A program made the translations under genes and the position numbers. From Gemmatimonadota bacterium (GTDB lineage Bacteria > Gemmatimonadota > Gemmatimonadetes > Gemmatimonadales > GWC2-71-9), in the NCBI GenBank assembly GCA_016180765.1, contig JACPAP010000225.1, positions 1-21,989 on the forward strand: a stretch of 21,989 bases of DNA, given 5' to 3'. Positions 13,415-20,951 of the stretch are shown here, in pieces; the stretch's first letter is position 1; every line of letters begins with the position of its first letter. A model generated the notes under the pieces. It was not told the DNA's origin and did not search any database. It saw nothing but the letters and a program-made list of their open reading frames with translations.

Positions 13415-15640
13415 ATGCGATCGGAATCCCGTCTATCCCCAACGTGGGCGCTCGGATGCATCGCGCTGCTCGGAGCGGGGCTCACCGGATGTGACACGCT
13501 CGGCCCCGAAGATGTTGCCAGCGTGACCATCTCGCCGGCCACGGCGGCCGTCGAAGTTCCGCGCACCGTCCAGCTCACTGCCACCCTCAAGGATGACAAG
13601 GGGCAAGTGCTCGAGAGCCCCAAGCTCGTGGTGTCGTGGTCCAGTGCCGACGCGGTGGCCATGGTGGACACCACCGGGCTGGTGAAGGCCGCGGGCATCG
13701 GTACAACCCGGATCACCGCGAGCATCGGCACCGCCAGCGGCACCGCGGACATCACGGGGCTGGCGGGCTCGGTCAGCGTTTCCCCCGCGGCGGACACCCT
13801 CGAGGCCGGTTCGACGGCCCAGCTCACCGCCACGGTCAGGGACGCGGACGGCAACACGCTGAGCGTGAGCAGCGGGGATATCGGTTGGGGGAGCTCCGAC
13901 GCCGCGGCGGCCACAGTGAACGCCACTGGGCTGGTGAGCGGCGTGGCCCCCGGCTCGGCGACCATCACGGCCAGCGCGGGCGGCAAGAGCGGCTCGGCCG
14001 CGATCATCGTGACCGGCCCCGCTCCCACCATCTCCTCGGCGAGCCCCTCGACCGGGACCGTGGGAACGGAGCTGACCATCAAAGGCACGCATTTCCGCAC
14101 CGGCGCCCAGGTTCTGGTTGACACCTTGACGGCCGACTCGGTAGACGTAGTGGCCGACACCGTCATCTTCGCGCTGGTGCCGAGCGGCGTGGTGGTGGAC
14201 CAGAAGGTGCACGTCACCGTCCGCAACGCGGACGGCACGTCGGGGCGGCGCGACACCGCATTCACCGCCGTGGCGCCTCGGTTGCAATTCGTCAATTCCG
14301 CCACCAAGCCGTCGGGCAAGGTGGGCAGCACCGTGATCCTCGAAGGGAACGCGTTCGGCGATCTCCGGGGCGTGGGCAAGGTGCTGTTCTCGGACGGCGC
14401 GGCTGGCACCGTGGAGGCTGCCATCGCCAGCGAGGACGACTGGACCAACACCTTCATCGTCACCACGGTGCCGTCGGGCACCGGGACCGGCGACCTGGTG
14501 GTGGCCACCGCCACGGGGACCAGCAACGCGCTCACCTTCACCGTGACCTCGGACGGCACGTTCAGCCCGTCCGAGGTGGACTGGCTGCGGACCAGCGCGG
14601 ACCTTCCCACGGCCGTGAGCGGTCACGCGGCGGTGGCAGTGCCCATTGACGACGCCATGGGGAACACGGTGCAGTACGTCCACATCACGGGCGGCGCCAG
14701 CAACAACCAGGAGCCGCGCACCGATGTCCAGTTCGGCGTCATCAGCGCCACCGGTGACATCACCGCCTGGACCGCCACGGCGGCGCTGCCCGAGGCCCGG
14801 GCGTTCCATGCCTCCGTGGCGGCCACGCCGTTCAACTCCCGGATCAAGGGGTCCGGCGCGCTCTTCACCATCGGCGGGATCGCCGTGAAGGACGGCCAAC
14901 CCGTCACCGGCGTCACCAAGGGGACGTTGAACGCCGACGGGACAGTGGCGAGCTGGACCACCGCCACGCCTCTCCCCGTCGCGCTGCACTCGGCCCGGGC
15001 CCTGCTGTTCCGCGGGTTCGTCTATGTCGCGGGCGGGGCCACCACGGACCACGCCCCGGTGGCCACGCTCTACCGCGCCGCCATCGATACCTTGGGCGAG
15101 GTGGGAACCTGGGAGGAGCTGACACCGCTGCCCGCGCCCCGCAGCTACCACGGGTTCGGCGTCCTGGGCGCCTGCCTGTTCGGGTTCAGCGGCGAAGGCG
15201 CGGCCGTGGACCCCAACAGCGCCACGGTCACCAGCACCCGGCACGCGGACGTCATTCGCTCACGGATTGACCTGCGGACCGGGCTGTTGACCGCCGCCGG
15301 TTGGGTCGCGGACAACAGCAAGCCGGCCAAGGCCCGGCTCAAGCATACGGGGGTGATCGCGGGGGGCGGGGTGCTGCTCACCGCGGGGCTCTACGATGGG
15401 ATCGGCACCCTGGGTGCCAACGAGAACGAATTCGCCCAGATCGCGGCTGACTGCGAGGTGGACAGCTTCGGCGGCGCCAGCAACGATAAGTCCATCCGCA
15501 AGAAGACGGGGGGCGCCAACCTGTTCAACCACGCGGCGATCTCGTATATCGACGCCAGCGGCGTGGCCCACGTCATGATCATCGGCGGGGACGACGTGGA
15601 CAAGCCGGGAAGCAAGCGCGTGCAGGTCTGGTACTATTGA
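13415..15640 (+). CDS. Paralogous multidomain lipoprotein with two BIG2 domains, IPT/TIG domains and kelch-like propeller
   Basis: A 741-residue lipoprotein with lipobox LTGC (Cys26). Order: BIG2 at about 35-115 (SVTISPATAAVEVPRTVQL), a second BIG2 at about 117-200 (SVSVSPAADTLEAGSTAQL), IPT/TIG at about 203-287, a second IPT-like domain at about 292-378, and a kelch-like propeller at about 390-741. It matches the preceding protein along its length (for example EDDWTNTFIVTTVPSGT and PIDDAMGNT are shared) and differs chiefly by the extra BIG2 domain. ATG 13415 is chosen over the longer in-frame start at 13340 because GGAGGG sits 4 bases upstream and the signal peptide starts there. It follows the first paralogue by 79 bases without a visible terminator, so the two are probably co-transcribed. 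A surface-exposed binding role is inferred. Confidence 0.88.
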   Translation: MRSESRLSPTWALGCIALLGAGLTGCDTLGPEDVASVTISPATAAVEVPRTVQLTATLKDDKGQVLESPKLVVSWSSADAVAMVDTTGLVKAAGIGTTRITASIGTASGTADITGLAGSVSVSPAADTLEAGSTAQLTATVRDADGNTLSVSSGDIGWGSSDAAAATVNATGLVSGVAPGSATITASAGGKSGSAAIIVTGPAPTISSASPSTGTVGTELTIKGTHFRTGAQVLVDTLTADSVDVVADTVIFALVPSGVVVDQKVHVTVRNADGTSGRRDTAFTAVAPRLQFVNSATKPSGKVGSTVILEGNAFGDLRGVGKVLFSDGAAGTVEAAIASEDDWTNTFIVTTVPSGTGTGDLVVATATGTSNALTFTVTSDGTFSPSEVDWLRTSADLPTAVSGHAAVAVPIDDAMGNTVQYVHITGGASNNQEPRTDVQFGVISATGDITAWTATAALPEARAFHASVAATPFNSRIKGSGALFTIGGIAVKDGQPVTGVTKGTLNADGTVASWTTATPLPVALHSARALLFRGFVYVAGGATTDHAPVATLYRAAIDTLGEVGTWEELTPLPAPRSYHGFGVLGACLFGFSGEGAAVDPNSATVTSTRHADVIRSRIDLRTGLLTAAGWVADNSKPAKARLKHTGVIAGGGVLLTAGLYDGIGTLGANENEFAQIAADCEVDSFGGASNDKSIRKKTGGANLFNHAAISYIDASGVAHVMIIGGDDVDKPGSKRVQVWYY

Positions 15641-15670
15641 TTCAGCACCACGCTGCGCTATCCGCTGGCT

Positions 15671-15697
15671 GGTGCCCTCGTGATGAACGAGGGCACC
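15671..15697 (+). terminator. Perfect 11-bp hairpin after the lipoprotein pair
   Basis: GGTGCCCTCGT (15671-15681) and ACGAGGGCACC (15687-15697) pair perfectly around the loop GATGA. No long T-run follows on either strand. It lies between converging genes (ends at 15640 and 15723) and may act as a bidirectional transcript-end structure. Confidence 0.65.
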
Positions 15698-15722
15698 GTC
15701 GTTGTGGGACTTCCTGGGCCTT

Positions 15723-16085
15723 TCAGCGCGGGCTCGGAGACGCCAGAAAGGGGTTGGGCTCTATCAGCTCGTACTCCGGCGAATGCTGAGTGACGAACCG
15801 CAGGATCGGCAGGTGCCCGGCCCCGATGATCAGCAGGATGCGCTCCTCCGGGTCCCGGGTGATGCGTTGGAGATTCCGAAAGATCCGCAGATTCCGATCG
15901 TACCAGCCCGCCACGAAGTCGGCCCCGGCATACCCGCCCTCCGCGCCGTCGAACGTGAAGAAGGCGACGTGGTACGGCAGGTGAGATCGCCGAATCGCCT
16001 CCGCGCTATTCATCGCCCTGAACATCTCACTCAGGGTGCGGTGCCGGGTCGCCGCCACCGAATCCTGGTACGCCTGCAGGCGATT
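15723..16085 (-). pseudogene. C-terminal remnant of a DUF5694-type protein
   Basis: About 120 residues with strong resemblance to the C-terminal part of DUF5694 proteins: NRLQAYQDSVAATRHRTLSE, NSAEAIRRSHLPYH, YAGADFVAGWYDRNLRIF, RNLQRITR, then LLIIGAGHLPILR and HSPEYELI. The GxGH-P pattern and the WYxRNLRIFxNLQ stretch are hallmarks of the family as I know it. The N-terminal half of the usual domain is missing. In-frame sequence above 16085 does not look like the family and has no credible start. It abuts, in a different frame, the N-terminal M1-like fragment at 16027-16716. This looks like a deletion joining two genes. The function of DUF5694 is unknown to me. Confidence 0.7.
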
Positions 16086-16716
16086 CGCCCTCGGTGAGGG
16101 GCGGTTGGGCGGTGCCGCCGCTGGCCACCCGATAGTCGCCCGGCACCGACACCTCGAGCGTCCAGGTGAACTGGCGCGACGGGCCGGCCGCCAGCCGGTC
16201 CAGGTCCGACACCATTGGATAGCCGGCCGCATCGGGCCGGATCAGAGTAAAGTCCTCGGACACGCGGTCGTGCAGGTAGGGCCAGACCTCGCTCGCCCCC
16301 AGGTACGGCCCCCCATAGCGCAGCCGGACGACGGTGCTGTCACCCGGTCGGAGTGGCCGCGCCAGCGTCACCTGCACGAAGAGCACCTGAAACCGGTCGG
16401 GCTCGCGGAACCGCTCCACTGTCTGCTGGAAGCGCAGGCGCTGTCCGTCGGCCGCGGTCACCTCCGTGACCTCGAACAGGCGGTAGAGCACCAGCGGAAC
16501 TTGCGCGATCGGCATCCGGGTCGGATTCCCGATCACCAGCCGCGCCTCGGCCGCGAGCCGACCCGTGGCAGGGAACAGGTGGAGGCGCAGGTCGTAGTGG
16601 AGCACCGCGGGGAGCTCGGCGGCGGCCCTGGCCCAGCCCGGGCTGGGAAACCAGCCCGAGCCGGTGACGAGGATCAGGAGACCGAGCCGCCGGAACAGGC
16701 AATGGGTTCGCAGCAT
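16027..16716 (-). CDS. N-terminal fragment of an M1-aminopeptidase-like protein (catalytic part missing)
   Basis: A 229-residue frame with a signal peptide (about 1-32, ending GWARA) and then a beta-sandwich resembling the N-terminal domain of M1-family peptidases or related membrane-anchored proteins (VLHYDLRLHLFPATGRLAAE, ARLVIGNPT, VPLVLYRLFEVTEV, DSTVVRLRYGGPY, YPMVSDLDRL, FTWTLEVSVPGDYRVASGG). Homology appears to end around residue 205, and the remaining residues (ESPAGVPGFGGGDPAPHPE) are the out-of-frame start of the DUF5694 remnant. No HExxH zinc motif is present, so it cannot be an active peptidase as it stands. It is probably a gene truncated by deletion. The start ATG 16716 has GGAGAT about 11 bases upstream. 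A complete gene in a related genome would be several hundred residues longer. Confidence 0.65.
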   Translation of the reverse strand: MLRTHCLFRRLGLLILVTGSGWFPSPGWARAAAELPAVLHYDLRLHLFPATGRLAAEARLVIGNPTRMPIAQVPLVLYRLFEVTEVTAADGQRLRFQQTVERFREPDRFQVLFVQVTLARPLRPGDSTVVRLRYGGPYLGASEVWPYLHDRVSEDFTLIRPDAAGYPMVSDLDRLAAGPSRQFTWTLEVSVPGDYRVASGGTAQPPLTEGESPAGVPGFGGGDPAPHPE

Positions 16717-16820
16717 CTACCGTGGTATCTCCAGACAATCGGATGCTTCAGCAACGAGCTAGAGGTTGGATGTCGCGACTCCCCTACGTTGCCAGGTGTT
16801 CCAGGTTTCATCCATCAATG

Positions 16821-17441
16821 TCAATCCCGGACTGTGTGGCCCTCCATGGGAACGCCCCGCGCCAGCGCCAGGTGGTGCGGCGCGTGGTGATTGTCGGACG
16901 TCAGGATGCCGATGAAGCCGAGCCCGCGGATCCGGGTCTCGACCTGAGCGGCCCCGCCGGGTGCGGCCACGATCCGCACGCGCGCGCCGCCGGGGGCGTC
17001 CTCCACGGTCATCCGGTACTCTGAGGTGCCTGCCAGGGCCTTCGCGTGCGACCGGGTCATCCGCCGGATGGCCTCGGCGGTGCGGCCGGTTCCGGTAGCC
17101 AACACTTCGATCCCGCCCTCGACGGGCTGGGTCGTCACGGCGGCACGGAGGGTCACCTCGTCCATGTCAATCAGATGCTGGCGGAGCGCCTCGAGATTGA
17201 CCCTGGACCAGTCAGTGGCCGGGTCGCTCTCCAGGATGCCCACGATTTCGGCGATCGCCGCGTAGGCCGCCTGCCCCGCCTGGCGCGGCACCGAGGCATC
17301 GCTTGGCGCGGGCGCGTCATGGGTCATGCCCGGGACGTGGGCATGGCCGGCCGGCTTAGGGTTGGCCTGCTGGGCCAGGACGAGGGAGGTTGCGGCCACC
17401 ATAGTGCCGGCGGCCGCAAGGAGCAGCAGAGGGCGGGGCAT
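16821..17441 (-). CDS. Secreted histidine-rich protein of unknown function
   Basis: A 206-residue protein with a signal peptide (1-24, PLLLLAAAGTMVAATSLVLA core). The mature N-terminus has GHAHVPGMTHD (32-42), and the C-terminus has NHHAPHH followed by GVPMEGH, so His clusters flank a central domain of about 130 residues (AAYAAIAEIVGILESDP, WSRVNLEALRQHLIDMDEV, then EGGIEVLATGTGRTAEAIRR). The His clusters could bind a metal such as copper, nickel or zinc, but no family I recognise confirms this. I chose ATG 17441, with AAGGAG 8 bases upstream, rather than the longer in-frame start at 17522, because the signal peptide begins there. It is divergent from the Crp/Fnr regulator and may share its control region. 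Confidence 0.8.
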   Translation of the reverse strand: MPRPLLLLAAAGTMVAATSLVLAQQANPKPAGHAHVPGMTHDAPAPSDASVPRQAGQAAYAAIAEIVGILESDPATDWSRVNLEALRQHLIDMDEVTLRAAVTTQPVEGGIEVLATGTGRTAEAIRRMTRSHAKALAGTSEYRMTVEDAPGGARVRIVAAPGGAAQVETRIRGLGFIGILTSDNHHAPHHLALARGVPMEGHTVRD

Positions 17442-17481
17442 GAGAAGATCTCCTTGGTTGAGGGCATCCGGCGGTAGCCGC

Positions 17482-17511
17482 TTGCTCACCACCGGTAAGG
17501 GGTCGTAAGAT
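17482..17511 (+). promoter_or_regulatory. Candidate promoter of the Crp/Fnr gene
   Basis: TTGCTC (17482-17487) and TAAGAT (17506-17511) are 18 bases apart. The -10 matches four of six consensus bases and the -35 keeps only TTG. The start would be about 17518, just upstream of the palindrome at 17535. Confidence 0.35.
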
Positions 17512-17534
17512 GCCCGTGCCACCGATTCTTGGCA

Positions 17535-17548
17535 GGAACATTTGTTCC
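17535..17548. promoter_or_regulatory. 14-bp palindrome, candidate autoregulatory operator
   Basis: GGAACA-TT-TGTTCC is a perfect 6-bp inverted repeat with a 2-base spacer, lying 30 bases before ATG 17578 and downstream of the candidate promoter. Its position suits repression of the Crp/Fnr gene by its own product. It does not match the TGTGA or TTGAT half-sites, so the binding protein is uncertain. Confidence 0.5.
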
Positions 17549-17577
17549 ACAGGGAGGCGTCCCGTCAGCCCGCGTCC

Positions 17578-18228
17578 ATGCCCCCTGTGCCGGTGAAGAC
17601 CCCCTTGCCACCCCCGATCGCGGACCTGCTGCAGGCCATCGGCCGGCGCCGGCGCTACCAGCGGGGGAGCTTTCTGTTCCACGCGGGGGACGAAGCCCTC
17701 GGCATTCACGTGGTGCTCGAGGGACGTATCCGGGTCCGGCGCAGCGCCCCCAGCGGGCGGACGGTGGTGGTGCACCACGAGACGGCGGGTGGCATCCTGG
17801 GGGAGATCCCGCTGTTCGACGGCAGACGGTATCCGGCCACTGCCCAGGCGGCGGAGCCCTCGGTTTGCGCCCTGTTGCCCCGTCAGCCGCTGCTTCGCCG
17901 CCTGGAGGACGATCCATCGCTCGCGCGATTCTTTCTGACCCGGCTGGCTGGGAGGCTCCGCGAGGTGATCGGACGGCTCGACAGCATGGCGACCCGGTCC
18001 GTCGCCCAACGCCTGGCGCGGCACCTCCTGGCACGGTGGCGCGCCAGCGGCTCTACCCGCGTATCGCTCGGCATGACTCAGGAGGAGCTCGCCGAGGAGC
18101 TGGGGACCGTACGCGAGGTGATCGTGCGAGAACTCCGGCTGCTCTGCCGCGCCGGGGTGCTCACCTCGCTCGGGCATGGTCTCTACGAGGTCCAAGACGG
18201 GCGGACGCTCCGAGCGCTGGCGGAGTAG
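17578..18228 (+). CDS. Crp/Fnr-family transcriptional regulator
   Basis: A 216-residue cytoplasmic DNA-binding protein. About 20-105 is the cyclic-nucleotide-binding-type beta roll (GSFLFHAGDEALGIHVVLEG, then GGILGEIPLFDGRRYPATA). About 112-138 is the dimer helix. About 140-205 is the winged HTH (RSVAQRLARHLLAR, MTQEELAEELGTVREVIVRE, GVLTSLGHGLYEV). Glu76 corresponds to CRP Glu72, but the phosphate-binding Arg82 position is Tyr85, so canonical cAMP binding is doubtful. There is no N-terminal Cys cluster, so it is not an Fe-S FNR; the single Cys at 97 and Cys190 are not a known sensor. A TTG at 17542 could add 12 residues but falls inside the palindrome. ATG 17578 lacks a close ribosome site (AGGGAGG is 20 bases away), so the start is uncertain. 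The gene is convergent with the antiporter, ending 13 bases from it. Confidence 0.88.
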   Translation: MPPVPVKTPLPPPIADLLQAIGRRRRYQRGSFLFHAGDEALGIHVVLEGRIRVRRSAPSGRTVVVHHETAGGILGEIPLFDGRRYPATAQAAEPSVCALLPRQPLLRRLEDDPSLARFFLTRLAGRLREVIGRLDSMATRSVAQRLARHLLARWRASGSTRVSLGMTQEELAEELGTVREVIVRELRLLCRAGVLTSLGHGLYEVQDGRTLRALAE

Positions 18229-18241
18229 CTCGGCCCCAGCG

Positions 18242-19612
18242 TCAGTTACCGCCAGGAGGGTGTGCGGGCGACGGCGGAGCGCCGGCGTCCGCGGGTGGTG
18301 CTGGCTCCGCGGCGCCCACTTGCGGCCCCGGCGCCGGCGGCTCGCGCTCGGCGGCCGCGATCTCCTGGGGGAACTTGCCCAGCCACGGCCGGAGCAACGG
18401 GTCCATGGTTCCGCGCTCGGCCAGGAACACCAGCAGCGCGCACACCACGATGCTGAAGAAGATCGCCGCGTACACGGCTCCCTGAATGGCCTCGCCTCCG
18501 GGCACTCCCGCCTGAGCCGGCAGCGAGGCCATCACCGCGGCCGCCAGGCCCTTCGGCACCAGGACGGTCATCAAGGCCGCGTCCCGGCGCGACGTGGTGG
18601 CGGGACTGGCGAGGAGGCGGACCACGGGCGCGCGGGCCGGGAACGCCACCACGCCCAGGACGAGTCCCGTCGCCACCGCCCGCCAGTCGGCGAAGGTGAG
18701 GGAAACGCCCAGGTACACGAAGAAGAAGGTCTTGACCAGGAACACCGCTTCTCCGAAGAACGCCCGCTCGTGCTCCTGAAACGCAGTGAACCGGAAGGAG
18801 AATATTCTAGCTATCAATTTTTGGGGGATGTTCGCCAAGTTCGCCACCGCGACGCCGAAGGTCAGCGCGGCGATGGCGCCGCTGTAGCCCCACAGCTCGG
18901 TGAGCCCGAACAGGATGAAGACGTACGCCAGCGTGGTGAACACCGTGTTGGGGACCTGGCGCACCTTGTCCAGCACGGCGGACCAGAGCAGCGCGCCCGC
19001 GGCGCCCACCAGCCCCGCCACCAGGAAGGACGCGCCGATTTGCCGCACCATTGCGCCGCCGCCCAACGCGCCGCCGCCGCCGGCGCCGGCCTCGACGGTC
19101 ATGGTCTGCAACAGGCCCAGGGCGAGCACGATCACCAGGATGTCCGTGGCGGCGGACTCGAGGAAGAGCACCGTGCTAGGGCCTGGGTTGAGCTTCAGCA
19201 CCCGGATCAGCGGAACCACCACCGCGGACGACGTGCCCCCGAGGACCGCTCCCACGAACAGTGCGGACGTAAAGTCGAGAGGCAGCAGGAGGTCGGCCAG
19301 ATGGGCCACCAGCAGAAGCGTGATGGCCATGGTGCTCAGCGACACGGTGAGCGTGTCGGCGGCGGCGGCGCCCAGCGTGCGGACATTGAGGTGAATGCCG
19401 CCCTCGAACAGGATGATGATCAGCGCGAGGGTGGTGAAGACCGGCCCGACCTTCCCGAAGTCCGCCGGCGTGACGATACCGAACACCGGGCCCAGCAGCA
19501 TCCCGGCCAGCATGAGGACCAGGACGTCGGGCACCTTGGTGCGCTCGAAGAACCCGGCCAGGAAGTGGCCGAAGAACACGAGCAGGCCGAGGACCAGGAT
19601 GGTGACGGCCAT
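18242..19612 (-). CDS. Cation:proton antiporter (CPA superfamily)
   Basis: A 456-residue inner-membrane protein with about 11-12 hydrophobic segments and a Pro/Ala-rich cytoplasmic tail of about 45 residues. It should exchange Na+ or K+ for H+. Characteristic segments are FLAGFFERTKVPDVLVLMLA (17-36), TLALIIILFEGGIHLN (61-76), GAVLGGTSSAVVVPLIRVLK (121-140) and the ion-site segment ESAATDILVIVLAL (152-165). The second half has NTVFTTLAYVFILFGLTELW and VFLVKTFFFVYLGVSL, a usual Kef/NhaP-like pattern. There is no TrkA-N domain. Seven consecutive AT-rich, probably rare codons occur at residues 264-270. The ion specificity cannot be told. It begins 29 bases after the propeller gene on the same strand and ends facing the Crp/Fnr gene with no terminator visible in the 13-base gap. 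Confidence 0.9.
   Translation of the reverse strand: MAVTILVLGLLVFFGHFLAGFFERTKVPDVLVLMLAGMLLGPVFGIVTPADFGKVGPVFTTLALIIILFEGGIHLNVRTLGAAAADTLTVSLSTMAITLLLVAHLADLLLPLDFTSALFVGAVLGGTSSAVVVPLIRVLKLNPGPSTVLFLESAATDILVIVLALGLLQTMTVEAGAGGGGALGGGAMVRQIGASFLVAGLVGAAGALLWSAVLDKVRQVPNTVFTTLAYVFILFGLTELWGYSGAIAALTFGVAVANLANIPQKLIARIFSFRFTAFQEHERAFFGEAVFLVKTFFFVYLGVSLTFADWRAVATGLVLGVVAFPARAPVVRLLASPATTSRRDAALMTVLVPKGLAAAVMASLPAQAGVPGGEAIQGAVYAAIFFSIVVCALLVFLAERGTMDPLLRPWLGKFPQEIAAAEREPPAPGPQVGAAEPAPPADAGAPPSPAHPPGGN
18803..18823 (-). other. Cluster of seven AT-rich codons within the antiporter gene
   Basis: On the minus strand the codons for QKLIARI read CAA AAA TTG ATA GCT AGA ATA. Neighbouring codons in this gene overwhelmingly end in G or C, so ATA twice plus AGA, AAA and TTG in a row stands out. 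The reading frame is intact. This may be a translation pause in a loop between membrane helices or a locally divergent patch. Confidence 0.7.
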
Positions 19613-19641
19613 TGTCCTAGCCTGGAAAGTTTCTCCGACCG

Positions 19642-20865
19642 CTACCGCCGCGGCCAGGGCACGCCCTGGCTGCCCCGCGGCACGCGGCCAATACCCTTGT
19701 ACACGAACTTCTGGAGGCGCTTCCCCTCGTAGGTCTCCGTGGTGTAGATGTTGCCTTTCGAGTCGGTGGCGATGCTGTGCACCCCGAAGAACTGGCCCGG
19801 CTGGCGCCCACCGTCGCCGAAGCTGGTCAGGATCTCGAGGGACTGCCGGTCAATGATGTAGATCTTCTCGTTCTTGCCATCCGCCAGGTAGAGATACGTC
19901 TGCGCCGGGTCCCGCGAGAACGCGATGTCCCACACCGATCCGTCTCCCAGGGTCCGCGGCGCGATGCGCTGCTCCTTGACGAACGAGCCGTCCTTGCGGA
20001 ACACCTGAATGCGGTCGTTGGGTCGGTCGCAGACGTACACCAGGCCGTCGTGCGCCGGCTCGGCGCAGTGGACCGGGTTGCGGAACTGCGGGGCTAGCGG
20101 CGCATCCGGATGGTAGGGCCCCATGTTGGTGTCCACCGGCGCCTTGCCGTAGGCGCCCCAAAACCGCTTGATCGTGCCGCTGTCCATGTCCACCACGGCG
20201 ACCCGCTTGTTGCTGTACCCGTCCGCGAGGTACGCCTCGTTGGCCGACGGGTCGAACGCGATCTTGGCCACCCGGCCGAAGCTGGTCATGCTGTTACTGT
20301 TGGTCCGTTGGTGCGGCAGGCCGATCTCAAGCAGCAGCTTGCCGTCGTGCGCGAACTTGAGCAGGTGGGAGTCAATAGTGCCCGCGGGGCAGGCGGGGTT
20401 GGTCGAGTCGTTGGGACAGGTGCCGTTGCCGCCGATCCAGACGTTGTCCTTGTGGTCGATGGAGATCCCGTGATTGGACGACGGCCACACGTACCCTTCG
20501 CCGGGTCCGCCCCAGGACGCCACCAGGGTGCCCTGGGGGTCGAACTCGAGAATGGGCGGCGCGGCGGCGCAGCACTCTCCCGTCGGCGGATTGGCCGCCA
20601 GGCCGGCCTCGGTGCGCGCGTTGAGGGTGGGCAGGCCCCGGTGGACGATGAACACGTGGTCCTTGGAGTCCACGCCGACGCCGATGGCCGAGCCCAGCAG
20701 CCAATGGTTGGGCAGCGGCTTGGGCCAGAACGGGTCCACCTCGAACATGGGGGCCTCGACCGTCTGCTGGTCACTCGCCGCCCGGAGGGCGGCCTGCCCC
20801 ACGCCCAGCGCCAGGATCAGCGCGCCCAGGGTCCCACCGAATACGAGATTGCGCCTTGGCCTCAT
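19642..20865 (-). CDS. Secreted NHL-repeat six-bladed beta-propeller protein
   Basis: A 407-residue exported protein with a signal peptide (about 1-31, LVFGGTLGALILALGVGQAA core). The mature part is built of NHL/SMP-30-like blades: GVGVDSKDHVFIVHRG, HGISIDHKDNVWIGGNG, KIAFDPSANEAYLADGYSNK, GLVYVCDRPNDRIQVFRKDG, YLYLADGKNEKIYIIDR and VHSIATDSKGNIYTTETYEG. Such propellers resemble the lyase domain of peptidyl-glycine amidating enzymes but also many non-catalytic proteins; I cannot confirm an active site. Cys pairs (ECCAAAP; CPNDSTNPACP) may form disulphides in the periplasm. ATG 20865 is preceded by AAGGAG about 8 bases upstream. It leads a two-gene unit with the antiporter and is divergent from the HupE-like gene. 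The role is unknown. Confidence 0.87.
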   Translation of the reverse strand: MRPRRNLVFGGTLGALILALGVGQAALRAASDQQTVEAPMFEVDPFWPKPLPNHWLLGSAIGVGVDSKDHVFIVHRGLPTLNARTEAGLAANPPTGECCAAAPPILEFDPQGTLVASWGGPGEGYVWPSSNHGISIDHKDNVWIGGNGTCPNDSTNPACPAGTIDSHLLKFAHDGKLLLEIGLPHQRTNSNSMTSFGRVAKIAFDPSANEAYLADGYSNKRVAVVDMDSGTIKRFWGAYGKAPVDTNMGPYHPDAPLAPQFRNPVHCAEPAHDGLVYVCDRPNDRIQVFRKDGSFVKEQRIAPRTLGDGSVWDIAFSRDPAQTYLYLADGKNEKIYIIDRQSLEILTSFGDGGRQPGQFFGVHSIATDSKGNIYTTETYEGKRLQKFVYKGIGRVPRGSQGVPWPRR

Positions 20866-20918
20866 CGGAGCGCTCCTTGTCTGGATGCGAAACCCCTGTG
20901 GCGCGACCGGGCGGCGTG

Positions 20919-20924
20919 TATACT
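20919..20924 (+). promoter_or_regulatory. Candidate -10 box for the HupE/UreJ-like gene
   Basis: TATACT matches five of six bases of the -10 consensus and lies 27 bases before GTG 20952, so the leader would be about 20 bases. No good -35 box is visible 16-18 bases upstream. It sits in the 86-base divergent gap with the propeller gene. Confidence 0.4.
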
Positions 20925-20951
20925 GGTTCCCGTCGCCGAAGGTGGGATTTC

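Noticed and set aside
11479..15244. Two minus-strand open frames of about 600 codons opposite the lipoprotein genes
   Set aside because: They mirror the repetitive coding of the BIG2/IPT/propeller genes. They are similar to each other only because the genes are paralogues.
16074..16083. GCCTGCAGGC palindrome close to the M1/DUF5694 junction, considered as a recombination or cloning join
   Set aside because: DUF5694-like residues (NR) are encoded on the far side of it, so the junction is not at the palindrome.
17542..17577. TTG start adding 12 residues to the Crp/Fnr regulator
   Set aside because: The codon lies inside the 14-bp palindrome, and the added residues are not conserved-looking; kept only as an alternative.
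18176..19732. Plus-strand open frame of about 518 codons opposite the antiporter
   Set aside because: Translation is rich in Gln/His/Glu/Arg, as expected from the complement of hydrophobic codons; the antiporter strand has real membrane helices and motifs.
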